From assembly GCA_022448315.1 (NCBI GenBank), contig JAKVCA010000022.1, positions 1-64,000 of the forward strand: a stretch of DNA of 64,000 nt, in the 5' to 3' direction. Below are positions 1 through 8,111 of the stretch, in pieces; the stretch's first letter is position 1, and every line of letters starts with the position of its first letter. This stretch comes from Pirellulaceae bacterium. Its GTDB lineage: Bacteria > Planctomycetota > Planctomycetia > Pirellulales > Pirellulaceae. The translations under genes and the position numbers were made by a program. Under the pieces are notes generated by a model. That model made no database searches and was not told where the DNA came from. It saw only the letters and a list, made by a program, of their open reading frames with translations.

Positions 1-2626
1 AGTTCATCGGATCGCGGCCAAGATGGCCGGTGCCAACCGTGTTGCAAGGGCAGCTCATGCCGCCACCCATACCGCCACCGCCTGTGTTGCACGGCTCGGT
101 GCCAGTCGGGCCGCAGTTCATCGGATCGGTACCGCCGGGCATCTGCAGCCTTCTACCAAAACCGCCTGCATTGCCGCCCGCGCCGCCGCCTGTGCCGCAG
201 TAGCAACACTCGCTCATAGTCGGGCCGCAGTTCATTGGATCGGCGCCCATACCGCCGCCGCCCATGCCCATGCCGCCGCCCATGCCGCCAAGCCCCATTC
301 CGAAGCCTTGGCCGATCGGCACAACAAGGTCACCGACGTTGTAAACTTTGGTCACGAGATACTCTTCAGCGGTCTGCTTCGAGGTCACCACGACTTCACC
401 GTTTTTGACGATGTAGGTCACTTCGCCTGGAAGCGAATCCAGCACTCGTCGCAAGCCTTTCCGCAAAGACGTTTTGCGGACCCGCTTGGTGATCTCTGTG
501 TCAGTGCTAACGCCTTCAAGATCCAGGCTGTCCTGATCGATGGACACGTCAATCCCGTATTGGCTTTGAACATCATCCACCCAATCTTGGAGGGGTGTAT
601 CGAAAAGGTCGAATTCGTCAATCATCTCACCGTTCAGGGCGTCGAGAAGAGCCGAATCGCTTTCATCGGTACCGGCAAGATCAACTGACTTGTACTTCTC
701 ACGAAGTCGAGTGATCTTTTCCCAGAACTCAGGGTCCGGGTAGACGATGGGTGGTTCATCAGGAAATGGAATCATCGCTCTCTCAACCTGCAACATGGCC
801 AGCAGGTAGTTTCGCCGACGTTTGCGGAGCAAATCGCGATTCGCTTCCATATTTTCCGTGTATTGTCCGGTCGCCTTGGTGCTCTCGGAGATCGATTCGT
901 ATTGCCCCAGTTCGCGGATCTCAGGAACCACGGTTTCACTGGCTTCGAAGAAATTCCGTTCGTCGAGCAAAGCGGAAAATCGCTTGACCAACTGACCCAC
1001 TCTTTCTTCTCGGATTGAGGCCTCGTCCTGGAGTCGTGCCGCTTCGAGGCGAGTTGCCTCGCGTTGCTCGAGTTCGGCTCGCTTTTCATCCATCGACACT
1101 CGCTTGACTTCCGCTTCTTTCACGGCCGTCACGATTTTGTCGCGAAGTTCGAGTCGCACATCCGCATCCAGATCGGCAGCCGCGTTGATCGTTTCGAGCA
1201 ACGACTTCAATGACTGGATTGCGGTACGAGGGTCTTCAATGGCTTGATCTCTCGCAGCTCGCAAAGCCGCTTGGACTTCGGCGCGAGTCTTCTGATTCAA
1301 CAAATCCAGATCGGACTCGGCTTGTTCGAGGAAACGACCTCGATCATCAACCTTCTCTGTTTCGTCCTGAGGATTGTTCAGCAAAACCAAGCCAGCACCG
1401 GAATTGGCTGGGGCCCGCGTCAGTGCACCTTGAAGCAACTCGGCTTCGTTATTGTTCGGATCCGCAGCCAGAGCCGCGTCTGCAAGTTTCTGGGCACCAT
1501 CACGATTACCCATCGCCAAAGCCTGGCTTCCGAGTTGGGCAAGACGACCCGCGTTTAAGTCAATCTGAGCTCGGACTTCAGCAAGTCCTTCGGAACCCAC
1601 GGTCGGCAAGGAGACGCCTTGGTCAGGTCGAGCCAATTCGATCAAGCGAGGCAGGAAAGCAAAGTCGTCGCTTGAATCTTCGCTCGCAACAGGCCAGTTA
1701 AGATCAACAACTTTGCCATTCACACGACCTTTGAGTGACACTTCAAATTTACCCGCTTCAGCCATCGTGCCAACGACAATGGTGTCGCGATCGGTTCGAA
1801 GGGGTGGAACGTTTGCAGGAAAAACTTCGGTCATGGTGTTGGGCAATGCCACGTTTTCCGGCCAGATCACCGCATGACGAACCGTATCGATCAGCGACAA
1901 CGCCGCAAGCTCAGCGGAGTTGGGCTGGTCGGAATCGGCGAAAAGGTTTCCACCCGTTCGGTTCGCGATCGCTGCCATTAGAGGGATGTTTCTTTCCGGA
2001 CCAATGACGAAGCTGGAAAATGCGACTTGGCTACTCGCCAAACTTTCGGTTGCTTTGCCGAAGGTGTCGCTTTGAAGGAACTTTCCTTTGCTGACACCGT
2101 CACCCAGGTAGACTGCATTGCGGGCAGCAGAGGAGTCAGCATCGAATGCTGATTGGGAGTAGGCGAGGACGCCCCCCATGTCTGTTGAACCAAGAGGAAC
2201 TCGACGCTCGAGTGCGGCAACTGCCTGGTCAAGGTCAACTGATTTCGGGGAAACAAACCCCTCGGTCAGCTCAACTGGATCAAGATCAACGGCCACAAGT
2301 TTGACACGGTCCTGATCACCCAGACCGTTGATAAGCGTTTTCAAGGCAGCAAGGCTGCCCTCTCGAAAAACGCCGGTCTGGCTGGCTGACGTATCAACCA
2401 TGATGACCACATCTGTCGAACGATTTGTTTTTGCTTCGACTTCAGGAAAGAGACTCAAAGCAAAGCTCGTTTGGCCTGATTCACTTTGGAAGGTTGCCAG
2501 TCGAGCCGCCTCTTTACCCGATACCACGCCTGCCCAACAAACCGCTGCTGCGGTGAGAGCAAACGCAAAAGCTTGACTCTTGGACAGCCTTACTGAAAAG
2601 GCCGACAACAAGCAGCGTTTGGACAT
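1..2626 (-). CDS. exported von Willebrand factor A domain protein, C-terminus off the left edge
   Basis: The frame is open from an ATG at 2626 to the window edge (875 codons), with no stop inside the window. Residues 1-38 look like a signal peptide with a long n-region. A VWA domain follows: the MIDAS motif DTSAS is at residues 78-82. The middle (about 430-640) is rich in Glu, Arg and Ala and probably helical or coiled. Residues about 674-755 resemble a secretin/TonB short N-terminal (STN-like) module, followed by a YNVGDLVVP motif common in planctomycete proteins. The last visible part is Gly/Met-rich with repeated DPMNCGPT blocks and Cys clusters. Likely an envelope adhesion or scaffold protein; the exact role is unknown. 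The plus-strand ORF at 23-688 is a shadow of the low-complexity end. Confidence 0.85.
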   Translation of the reverse strand, partial: MSKRCLLSAFSVRLSKSQAFAFALTAAAVCWAGVVSGKEAARLATFQSESGQTSFALSLFPEVEAKTNRSTDVVIMVDTSASQTGVFREGSLAALKTLINGLGDQDRVKLVAVDLDPVELTEGFVSPKSVDLDQAVAALERRVPLGSTDMGGVLAYSQSAFDADSSAARNAVYLGDGVSKGKFLQSDTFGKATESLASSQVAFSSFVIGPERNIPLMAAIANRTGGNLFADSDQPNSAELAALSLIDTVRHAVIWPENVALPNTMTEVFPANVPPLRTDRDTIVVGTMAEAGKFEVSLKGRVNGKVVDLNWPVASEDSSDDFAFLPRLIELARPDQGVSLPTVGSEGLAEVRAQIDLNAGRLAQLGSQALAMGNRDGAQKLADAALAADPNNNEAELLQGALTRAPANSGAGLVLLNNPQDETEKVDDRGRFLEQAESDLDLLNQKTRAEVQAALRAARDQAIEDPRTAIQSLKSLLETINAAADLDADVRLELRDKIVTAVKEAEVKRVSMDEKRAELEQREATRLEAARLQDEASIREERVGQLVKRFSALLDERNFFEASETVVPEIRELGQYESISESTKATGQYTENMEANRDLLRKRRRNYLLAMLQVERAMIPFPDEPPIVYPDPEFWEKITRLREKYKSVDLAGTDESDSALLDALNGEMIDEFDLFDTPLQDWVDDVQSQYGIDVSIDQDSLDLEGVSTDTEITKRVRKTSLRKGLRRVLDSLPGEVTYIVKNGEVVVTSKQTAEEYLVTKVYNVGDLVVPIGQGFGMGLGGMGGGMGMGGGGMGADPMNCGPTMSECCYCGTGGGAGGNAGGFGRRLQMPGGTDPMNCGPTGTEPCNTGGGGMGGGMSCPCNTVGTGHLGRDPMN

Positions 2627-3264
2627 AACGAAAACTCCAAGCATCGCTAAAGGTCGCAATCTTGCTTTCCTGTTCCGGCACGAAAGCAACAAATTGCCAG
2701 GGAGAACCCCGTGAAATATTCCGATTCACAATAGTTTATTTGCGCGTTTTACAACACGCTAGGAAAAAATGACGCCTGCGTCGTGCTGAAGGGCACCAAA
2801 TCCCCCCTTCATTCGCTTCAACCAGATCTGCTGGAAAGATCCGTCTGGTGGAGGCCGAATGGGGCTTCCATATGCCAATCAACAGTTGTACGCAAGCACC
2901 ATGCCGTAATTCAAAAATCTTGGTCACGAACACGAATTGTCCAGCTGATTGTAAGAAATCCACCAATACAACCAACGAGGATCATCGCCAAACTTTTGCA
3001 CACATGAATCAATTCGCAATCAGAATCTACCTTGAAATACTAGGTTTTCGGGAAGCTGGGGCGATAGCAGTCGACCTCAAATGCCCAGAATCTTGCCAAG
3101 ATCGCCTAGTGCGATCCGCGTCGAGTTGGTCAAATTTAAACGATTGGATGAGCCAACTTATTTAATTAGCGGCCCGAAAACATGAGCATGAACCGATTTT
3201 CGACATGTTCAATCTTGATACACCTGTTCGGTTTTAATTCACGCCATTGCAGGAGTGGCTTTCC
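2627..3264. other. gene-free stretch between divergent genes
   Basis: This 640-bp region lies between the divergently transcribed VWA gene and the DUF1571 gene, so promoters for both should be here. The short ORFs in it have no recognisable domain or good ribosome binding site. I see no RNA gene, repeat or clear promoter. Confidence 0.5.
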
Positions 3265-4296
3265 GTGAATCGCACTGAAATCATCCTGAAAGAACCTGAC
3301 ACCCCCCCAAAAAAGCTTTGGCTGGCTTTGGGAAGCTTTTTTTTCCTGGCTGCAGCGATCTTGGCGACCCGTGGGTACCTCGATGCCCCAGGGCCAACGG
3401 AACCGATCCCCGATGCCGAGATCGTTTCTCAAACCCCAGAACCGCGGTTCGCTCCTACAACACAGCAAGGACGTTCTGGCAACGCAATCGTCGTCCTCGT
3501 GGAACCGACGGCAGACCGAAAAGCCGACCTCTACCCCAACGCCATCACAAATTATCTAGAAGCTCCTTCGAGCACCTTGCCGACGGATCCGCTGGATCCC
3601 GCTCTTCACGTTGCCCGACTTGGTCTGGAAAGATTGAAGTTGATTCAGAGCTACACGGCAAAGATCACCAAGCGGGAAAGAATCAGTGGCAAGCTTGGGG
3701 CCTCTGAGATCCTGAACGCCAAGATTCGCCGTCCAATGTTCAACGAAGGGAAGGCGACGGCCCCATTCTCCGTTTATCTGAAATTTGCCCACCCAAGATC
3801 TGTCGCAGGCCGAGAGGTGCTCTGGGTTGAAGGTCGCGAAAACAACAAATTGCTCGTCCGTGAGGCGGGATTTTTGGGACTAATACCCATTTTTCTCGAT
3901 CCTGAAAGCAAACTGGCAATGTCAGACAGCCGCTACCCGATCTGGGAGATTGGATTTGATTCACTCATCGAGAAGATGATCGAAAAGGGGGAAAGAGATC
4001 AGAAAATCGGGAGAAGCACCGTGGAAGTGAATCGATGGGTAGAGCTGGACCAAAGACCCTGTACCGAAATCGTGATCGCACATCCCGAGTTTCAGGAAGG
4101 CTTCGACTTTCATCGGGCAGAAATCGTGATTGACGACGAACTGAATATTCCAATCCATTACGCGGCCTACGACTTTCCCGAGACTCCGGGCGGCAAGCCC
4201 CGACTCCTCGAGCAGTACACTTACCGTGAAGTTGATCTGGATGCGAACCTGACGGAGGAGGATTTTCAGCGTTCCAACCCCAACTACAGCTTCTGA
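3265..4296 (+). CDS. DUF1571 family membrane-anchored protein
   Basis: I chose GTG at 3265 because AGGAG (3251-3255) sits 9 nt upstream; the frame is open back to a TTG at 3247. The 343-residue product has an N-terminal membrane segment (about residues 12-32, LWLALGSFFFLAAAI) and then a Pro-rich linker. Residues about 105-340 match the DUF1571 family I recall from planctomycetes: an opening HVARLGLERLKLIQSYTAKI, a central VLWVEGRENNKLLVRE and a C-terminal EQYTYREVDLDANLTEEDF. Members resemble outer-membrane lipoprotein-sorting (LolA-like) folds, but function is not established. Probably periplasmic with a membrane anchor. Confidence 0.85.
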   Translation: MNRTEIILKEPDTPPKKLWLALGSFFFLAAAILATRGYLDAPGPTEPIPDAEIVSQTPEPRFAPTTQQGRSGNAIVVLVEPTADRKADLYPNAITNYLEAPSSTLPTDPLDPALHVARLGLERLKLIQSYTAKITKRERISGKLGASEILNAKIRRPMFNEGKATAPFSVYLKFAHPRSVAGREVLWVEGRENNKLLVREAGFLGLIPIFLDPESKLAMSDSRYPIWEIGFDSLIEKMIEKGERDQKIGRSTVEVNRWVELDQRPCTEIVIAHPEFQEGFDFHRAEIVIDDELNIPIHYAAYDFPETPGGKPRLLEQYTYREVDLDANLTEEDFQRSNPNYSF

Positions 4297-4402
4297 TGCC
4301 CCCCCAAATCGACTAATCAACCTCCTCCTGCCGAGCACCCAGTCACTCCATTGCTCCCCGACGACACAAACACCCGAAACGGACCTATCTTCCCCTGTCC
4401 AC

Positions 4403-4430
4403 TTGACACGCAAAGTCACACTGGTATTCT
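4403..4430 (+). promoter_or_regulatory. sigma-70-type promoter TTGACA-N16-TATTCT
   Basis: TTGACA at 4403-4408 and TATTCT at 4425-4430 are separated by 16 nt. The hexamers and spacing are identical to those upstream of rpsL at 42019-42046. It would drive the small Cys/Glu protein gene at 4651 with a leader of about 215 nt. The rest of the 350-nt gap after the DUF1571 gene shows nothing else recognisable. Confidence 0.7.
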
Positions 4431-4650
4431 GAGGCGGAATTTTCCTAAGCCACGCTGAGTGTCTTAACCCTCAAAACGCGCTATTTTCCCCAAAGCCTCA
4501 ATTAGCCGCGGGTGGAGATTGGCCGTCTGGAGTGTGTTGACTCCCAGCGAGAGTTTGAGTTCAGACGACTTCCCGATGTGAAACGAAGCCTTCCACGGCA
4601 GAGTTCGGGAAAGTCGGGTCAACACATGCAATTGTTTGGAGGGATTGAGG

Positions 4651-5001
4651 ATGAACCGAATTGTTGTTTTGGGTGCTGCTGCGTTTCTCGCGTTGGTCGG
4701 CATCGCGATGATGGGTGGAAGCGGAAGTGCGATCGCTGCGGTCGACAATCACGAAGAAGAAGCTTCCACCGGTGATGATTGCTGCGGCGGTTTGTTCGCC
4801 CGCCTTCGAGCCAAGATGGCTGCCCGATGCAGCGGCGAAGCCGAAGAAGAGGTTGAAGAAGAGGTTGAAGAAGTAGAAGAGTGCAGCGGTCGTCGTTCGC
4901 TCTTCGGTTGCCACGGTCGCGAGCGACGCATGGCGGGCTTCATGTCCAAACTTCGTAATCGATGCAGCGGTGAAGAAACCTGCAGCGGCGAAGAAGAGTA
5001 A
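4651..5001 (+). CDS. small exported acidic Cys protein with CSGE repeats
   Basis: ATG at 4651 is preceded by GGAGG (4638-4642). The 116-residue product starts with a signal peptide (MNRIVVLGAAAFLALVGIAM, ending near SAIAA). The mature part alternates Cys-containing basic blocks (LFARLRAKMAARCSGE, FMSKLRNRCSGE) with a Glu/Val run. CSG occurs four times, three of them as CSGE, and there is a CC pair. It has its own promoter and a strong terminator, so it is a monocistronic, probably well-expressed gene. I do not recognise the family. Metal binding or disulfide crosslinking are possible but only inferred. Confidence 0.8.
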   Translation: MNRIVVLGAAAFLALVGIAMMGGSGSAIAAVDNHEEEASTGDDCCGGLFARLRAKMAARCSGEAEEEVEEEVEEVEECSGRRSLFGCHGRERRMAGFMSKLRNRCSGEETCSGEEE

Positions 5002-5066
5002 GTCCCTGAAGGACCAGACTGATCCAAGGCTTGGGCCACAGGCGGCCCCTTGGAAGTCAGAAGATC

Positions 5067-5103
5067 AAGACCGACGAATGAAATCATTCGTCGGTCTTTT
5101 TTT
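5067..5103 (+). terminator. intrinsic terminator of the CSGE gene
   Basis: A perfect 14-bp stem (5067-5080 with 5085-5098) has a 4-nt AAAT loop and is followed by seven T residues (5097-5103). Confidence 0.92.
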
Positions 5104-5304
5104 GCGCCCCTAGTTCTCTGACCGCGTGAAGCTCTCCCTCTTCGTCAGAGGACTTGAAAAACATGTCGACTCCTCCCGTCCCATTCCCGAGTCATTTGCG
5201 TCGCATTTTCGATTGTGTTGCAGAATCGTTGAACCATAATCAAAACATCCTTTAAAACGTCTGAGGTTAAACCGGCTTTTTGACACCGCAGGCTGAGTGA
5301 CGAC

Positions 5305-5970
5305 ATGCGTTCCCCCGAACAACCGCCGCGATGCCTGTCGTCGAATCTCCGATCGATCATCAGCCTGCTATTGTTCATGCACCTGTTCTGTGTCTTCTTC
5401 TGCATTTTCTCCGTCTACCCACCCTCGAGATTTCAACAGCGACTGCTCTCGGTCTTGTCACCCTACGCCCAGTTAACAAATATCGATCTGGACAATGCAC
5501 CGTATTATTTGACGCGAGAAATCCTGCTTGAGGAAACGTTTGATCAGTTCCGGGAACGGGAATATCGAGCCGAAGTTTTACCGCAGGGCAACGATCCCTC
5601 AGACCCCAGCGGCTGGATTCAACTCGGTTCATCCTGGTGGGCCACAGGGCCCGCATATCGGCGGCTGCAACAGCTTGCCCAGCTGCCTGCCCGCACTTCT
5701 CTGGAAGAACGACAGTCCGTGATCGCCATGAGTTTGGCGCGGCTTGGTGAGCAGGAAACAGGGCGTCCCATCGCCCGTCTGCGAATTCGCCAGCACGTTC
5801 CCGTACCCCAGATTTACGTCGAAGAAGGGGTCCCTCACAACCCGAATGACGAAGGGTGGTTCAAGCTCGCTTACGAGGCCCTCATCGTTGGAAATTCGGT
5901 ATTGCCCATCGTGCCTGACGCGGAGGCAGCTCCCCTGATTCCTGACCTGCAAAGCGGGAATGTGGATTGA
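5305..5970 (+). CDS. membrane-anchored protein paired with an HTTM protein
   Basis: A 221-residue protein with one N-terminal membrane segment (about residues 16-38, IISLLLFMHLFCVFFCIFS) and a soluble remainder that should lie outside the cytoplasm. Residues 65-110 include a YYLTREILLEETFDQFRERE stretch and later a Trp-rich WIQLGSSWWATGPAYRRL. I do not recognise a named domain. Its stop overlaps the next start (TGATG at 5968-5972), so it is translationally coupled to the HTTM gene and probably works with it. Confidence 0.8.
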   Translation: MRSPEQPPRCLSSNLRSIISLLLFMHLFCVFFCIFSVYPPSRFQQRLLSVLSPYAQLTNIDLDNAPYYLTREILLEETFDQFREREYRAEVLPQGNDPSDPSGWIQLGSSWWATGPAYRRLQQLAQLPARTSLEERQSVIAMSLARLGEQETGRPIARLRIRQHVPVPQIYVEEGVPHNPNDEGWFKLAYEALIVGNSVLPIVPDAEAAPLIPDLQSGNVD

Positions 5971-6953
5971 TGTTTTCGAGTGTCAAAGCGTTTCAGAAAA
6001 ATGCAGCCGAGTATGGCAGGTCGCTGATCCTCGACGCCGGTGAGGGCTGGAACCAGTTTTGGTTCACTCCGTACCAGGGACCCGCGATTGCCTGGCTACG
6101 AGTGGCAACGGGAGTCATCAGCCTCCTGTGGTGGCTTTCATTCCTGCCAGATCTCTCTCTTTGGTTTGGCGAAAAGGGCGTGTTGCCTCTCTCCACGCTC
6201 GAAACGCTGATTGGAACTGGTAGTCGAAGCGTGTATCGATTCTCGTGGTTTTATCTAGGTGAGTCACTGTTACTAACATCCTGTTTGTGGATGCTCGGCC
6301 TGATTGCCATCCTCCTTCACACTTTGGGAATTTTTGGACGACTCTCCACTTTGATCTCCTGGTCGTTTGTAATCTCGACGGTCCATCGCATGCCAATGCT
6401 CACCGGCTTGATGGAACCTGTCCTGACCATGTCGCTCGCCTATCTGGCGATTGCCGCACCACAACTCAACACCAAAAAACTCAACACCCAAAAACGTCTC
6501 CTCTGGCGGGGCAAGCAAACTCCGACAACTCCTTTGGATCTCAGCTTGAATCGCTTGGCAATCCGACTCCTTCAGGTGCACGCGCTCTTTTTCTATGTCG
6601 TGATGTTCAGCACTCAGTTGAGGTCCGATACCTGGTGGGAAGGTGAGGCGATTTGGACACTCATGGCTTCAAGCGAAACGCGAACCCTTGATCTGACCTT
6701 ACTCGGCAAAACCCCGTGGTTGCTTAACCTGTTCACGCACGGCGTATTGATCTTCGAAATTATCTTTCCAATTTTGGTCTGGAATCAAAAGCTCCGCCCC
6801 CTGTTGCTGACCCTCAGCACCATCTTCTGGCTCTTCCTCGGCCTGACATCAGGCCTTCTGCTGTTTTGCCTTGCCATGCTGTCGCTGAGCTTGGCCTTTT
6901 GGCCGGAGACCTCCACAGAATCGGGTCAGCAAAAGATTCCCGACCCCGCATAA
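5970..6953 (+). CDS. HTTM-domain multipass membrane protein
   Basis: ATG at 5970 overlaps the upstream stop by one base. The 327-residue product has about seven or eight hydrophobic segments and the layout of the HTTM family, related to vitamin K-dependent gamma-carboxylase. Features include an opening AIAWLRVATGVISLLWWLSF, a periplasmic WFGEKGVLP turn, a conserved VHRMPMLTGLMEPVLTMSLAYLA helix region and a second half FEIIFPILVWNQKLRP. Catalytic ability cannot be judged: bacterial HTTM proteins are mostly uncharacterised. It ends just before a bidirectional terminator shared with the convergent DUF4254 gene. Confidence 0.85.
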   Translation: MFSSVKAFQKNAAEYGRSLILDAGEGWNQFWFTPYQGPAIAWLRVATGVISLLWWLSFLPDLSLWFGEKGVLPLSTLETLIGTGSRSVYRFSWFYLGESLLLTSCLWMLGLIAILLHTLGIFGRLSTLISWSFVISTVHRMPMLTGLMEPVLTMSLAYLAIAAPQLNTKKLNTQKRLLWRGKQTPTTPLDLSLNRLAIRLLQVHALFFYVVMFSTQLRSDTWWEGEAIWTLMASSETRTLDLTLLGKTPWLLNLFTHGVLIFEIIFPILVWNQKLRPLLLTLSTIFWLFLGLTSGLLLFCLAMLSLSLAFWPETSTESGQQKIPDPA

Positions 6954-7030
6954 TCGGTTGGAGCAACGAGTTTTGAGCGACGACGGCGATCGGGACTCAG
7001 GCGGTCCACCAGCTCTTCGGCCCGCCAATA

Positions 7031-7078
7031 AAAAAACCGTGCGTTCCACTTCCCGTCAGGAAGTCGAGGCACGGTTTT
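7031..7078. terminator. bidirectional terminator
   Basis: AAAACCGTGC (7033-7042) pairs with GCACGGTTTT (7069-7078), and an inner pair ACTTCC/GGAAGT (7048-7053, 7059-7064) extends the stem. A- and T-tracts flank it, so it can serve both convergent genes (ends 6953 plus, 7101 minus). Confidence 0.85.
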
Positions 7079-7100
7079 CTGGTTCGTTGAACTTCGCGAA

Positions 7101-7703
7101 TCAAGCAGCCTCACGAGCCTTTTGATAGAGGTAAGGATTGAGTGCTGGATCGTTGTACATTTTGAATTGCCGATAGGTGCGATGCCTCTTGCGTCCACAA
7201 CGAATATCGTCCAGCAACTCTTCGAGTGATTGACTCAGATCGGCTTGCTGTAACCGGCAAACGGCGATCTTGTGCTGCACCGACTCGATATGAGCAGGAT
7301 CCACATCCTTCCGTTCCATTTGTTCTTGGAGATGATACAGACGCAACGACATGATGGATAACCGATCCATGGCGCTGCCGGGGGTTTCAGTATTGAGTGG
7401 AGCCGTTTCGTCGGCTTGCATCCCAATTTCCTCGAGCCAGTGAGAAATGGCGTCATCGATTTTCTCGATCCAGTCATTCCGATTTTGATTGTATCCATCG
7501 ATGGCTCGCTTGACGGCCGCAATCCTTTCGTCGCCAACGTCAGGACTTCTGGCGATGTCTTCTTCATGCCATAGCAGAAAATTGAAGGCATGCTGCTGGC
7601 ATATGGTCGCCTTCACACCCTCATACGGATTATCAACCTCTTGCTTGTGCCAGCGGTCAACGAGAGATTCGTGCATTTGACGCAATTCTTCAACGTCCAG
7701 CAT
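7101..7703 (-). CDS. DUF4254 family protein
   Basis: A 200-residue, mostly helical cytoplasmic protein starting at ATG 7703 with an AAGGAAG-type ribosome site. It matches the DUF4254 pattern I recall: an N-terminal [11 protein letters not shown], then [43 protein letters not shown], and a basic C-terminal [13 protein letters not shown]. This family is found in planctomycetes and Bacteroidetes, often near glycosyltransferase genes; a family 2 glycosyltransferase lies 5 kb away here but not in an operon. Function unknown. Confidence 0.88.
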   Translation of the reverse strand: MLDVEELRQMHESLVDRWHKQEVDNPYEGVKATICQQHAFNFLLWHEEDIARSPDVGDERIAAVKRAIDGYNQNRNDWIEKIDDAISHWLEEIGMQADETAPLNTETPGSAMDRLSIMSLRLYHLQEQMERKDVDPAHIESVQHKIAVCRLQQADLSQSLEELLDDIRCGRKRHRTYRQFKMYNDPALNPYLYQKAREAA

Positions 7704-8111
7704 CTTTCACTTCCTTGTGAAGTATTTCGAATGGAAACCGAGAGGTCTGTTCTGCGGCGCCGACCGAGGATTTCACTCCACCTGCCAAGCCTTCCCGAAC
7801 GGAGAGGAAAAGGTTACCGAACGCGGCCGACAGCCGGCAAGAGAAAATGGGACGAATAAACAAAACAGGGAGACACCATCACAAAAAAGAGTGATTGGCG
7901 CCGATTTCCATATCGCTTTGGAGGTTTTGCCCTCTATTTCGCTTGATCATCGTTGTTCCCGTATGAAATTGTTGGGATTCAACGCCATAATAGTGAAGCC
8001 GCTGGCCATTTTCGATTTTGGTCAAAAGATGCCCCCCTAGCATTAATGCTCAGATCTCTTGAAATTGAAATGCTGCTAGGACGCCTCCATTGTTCTTACA
8101 AGGATGACAAT
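7704..8111. other. gene-free stretch between divergent genes
   Basis: About 400 bp upstream of both the DUF4254 gene and the HEAT/TPR gene. The plus-strand frame of the latter stays open back to 7953, but the residues before ATG 8112 look like random translation. No promoter or RNA was recognised. Confidence 0.45.

Noticed and set aside
23-688. 221-codon plus-strand ORF rich in Ala/His
   Set aside because: It is the antisense shadow of the Gly/Met/Cys-rich end of the VWA protein, which is open for 875 codons on the minus strand.
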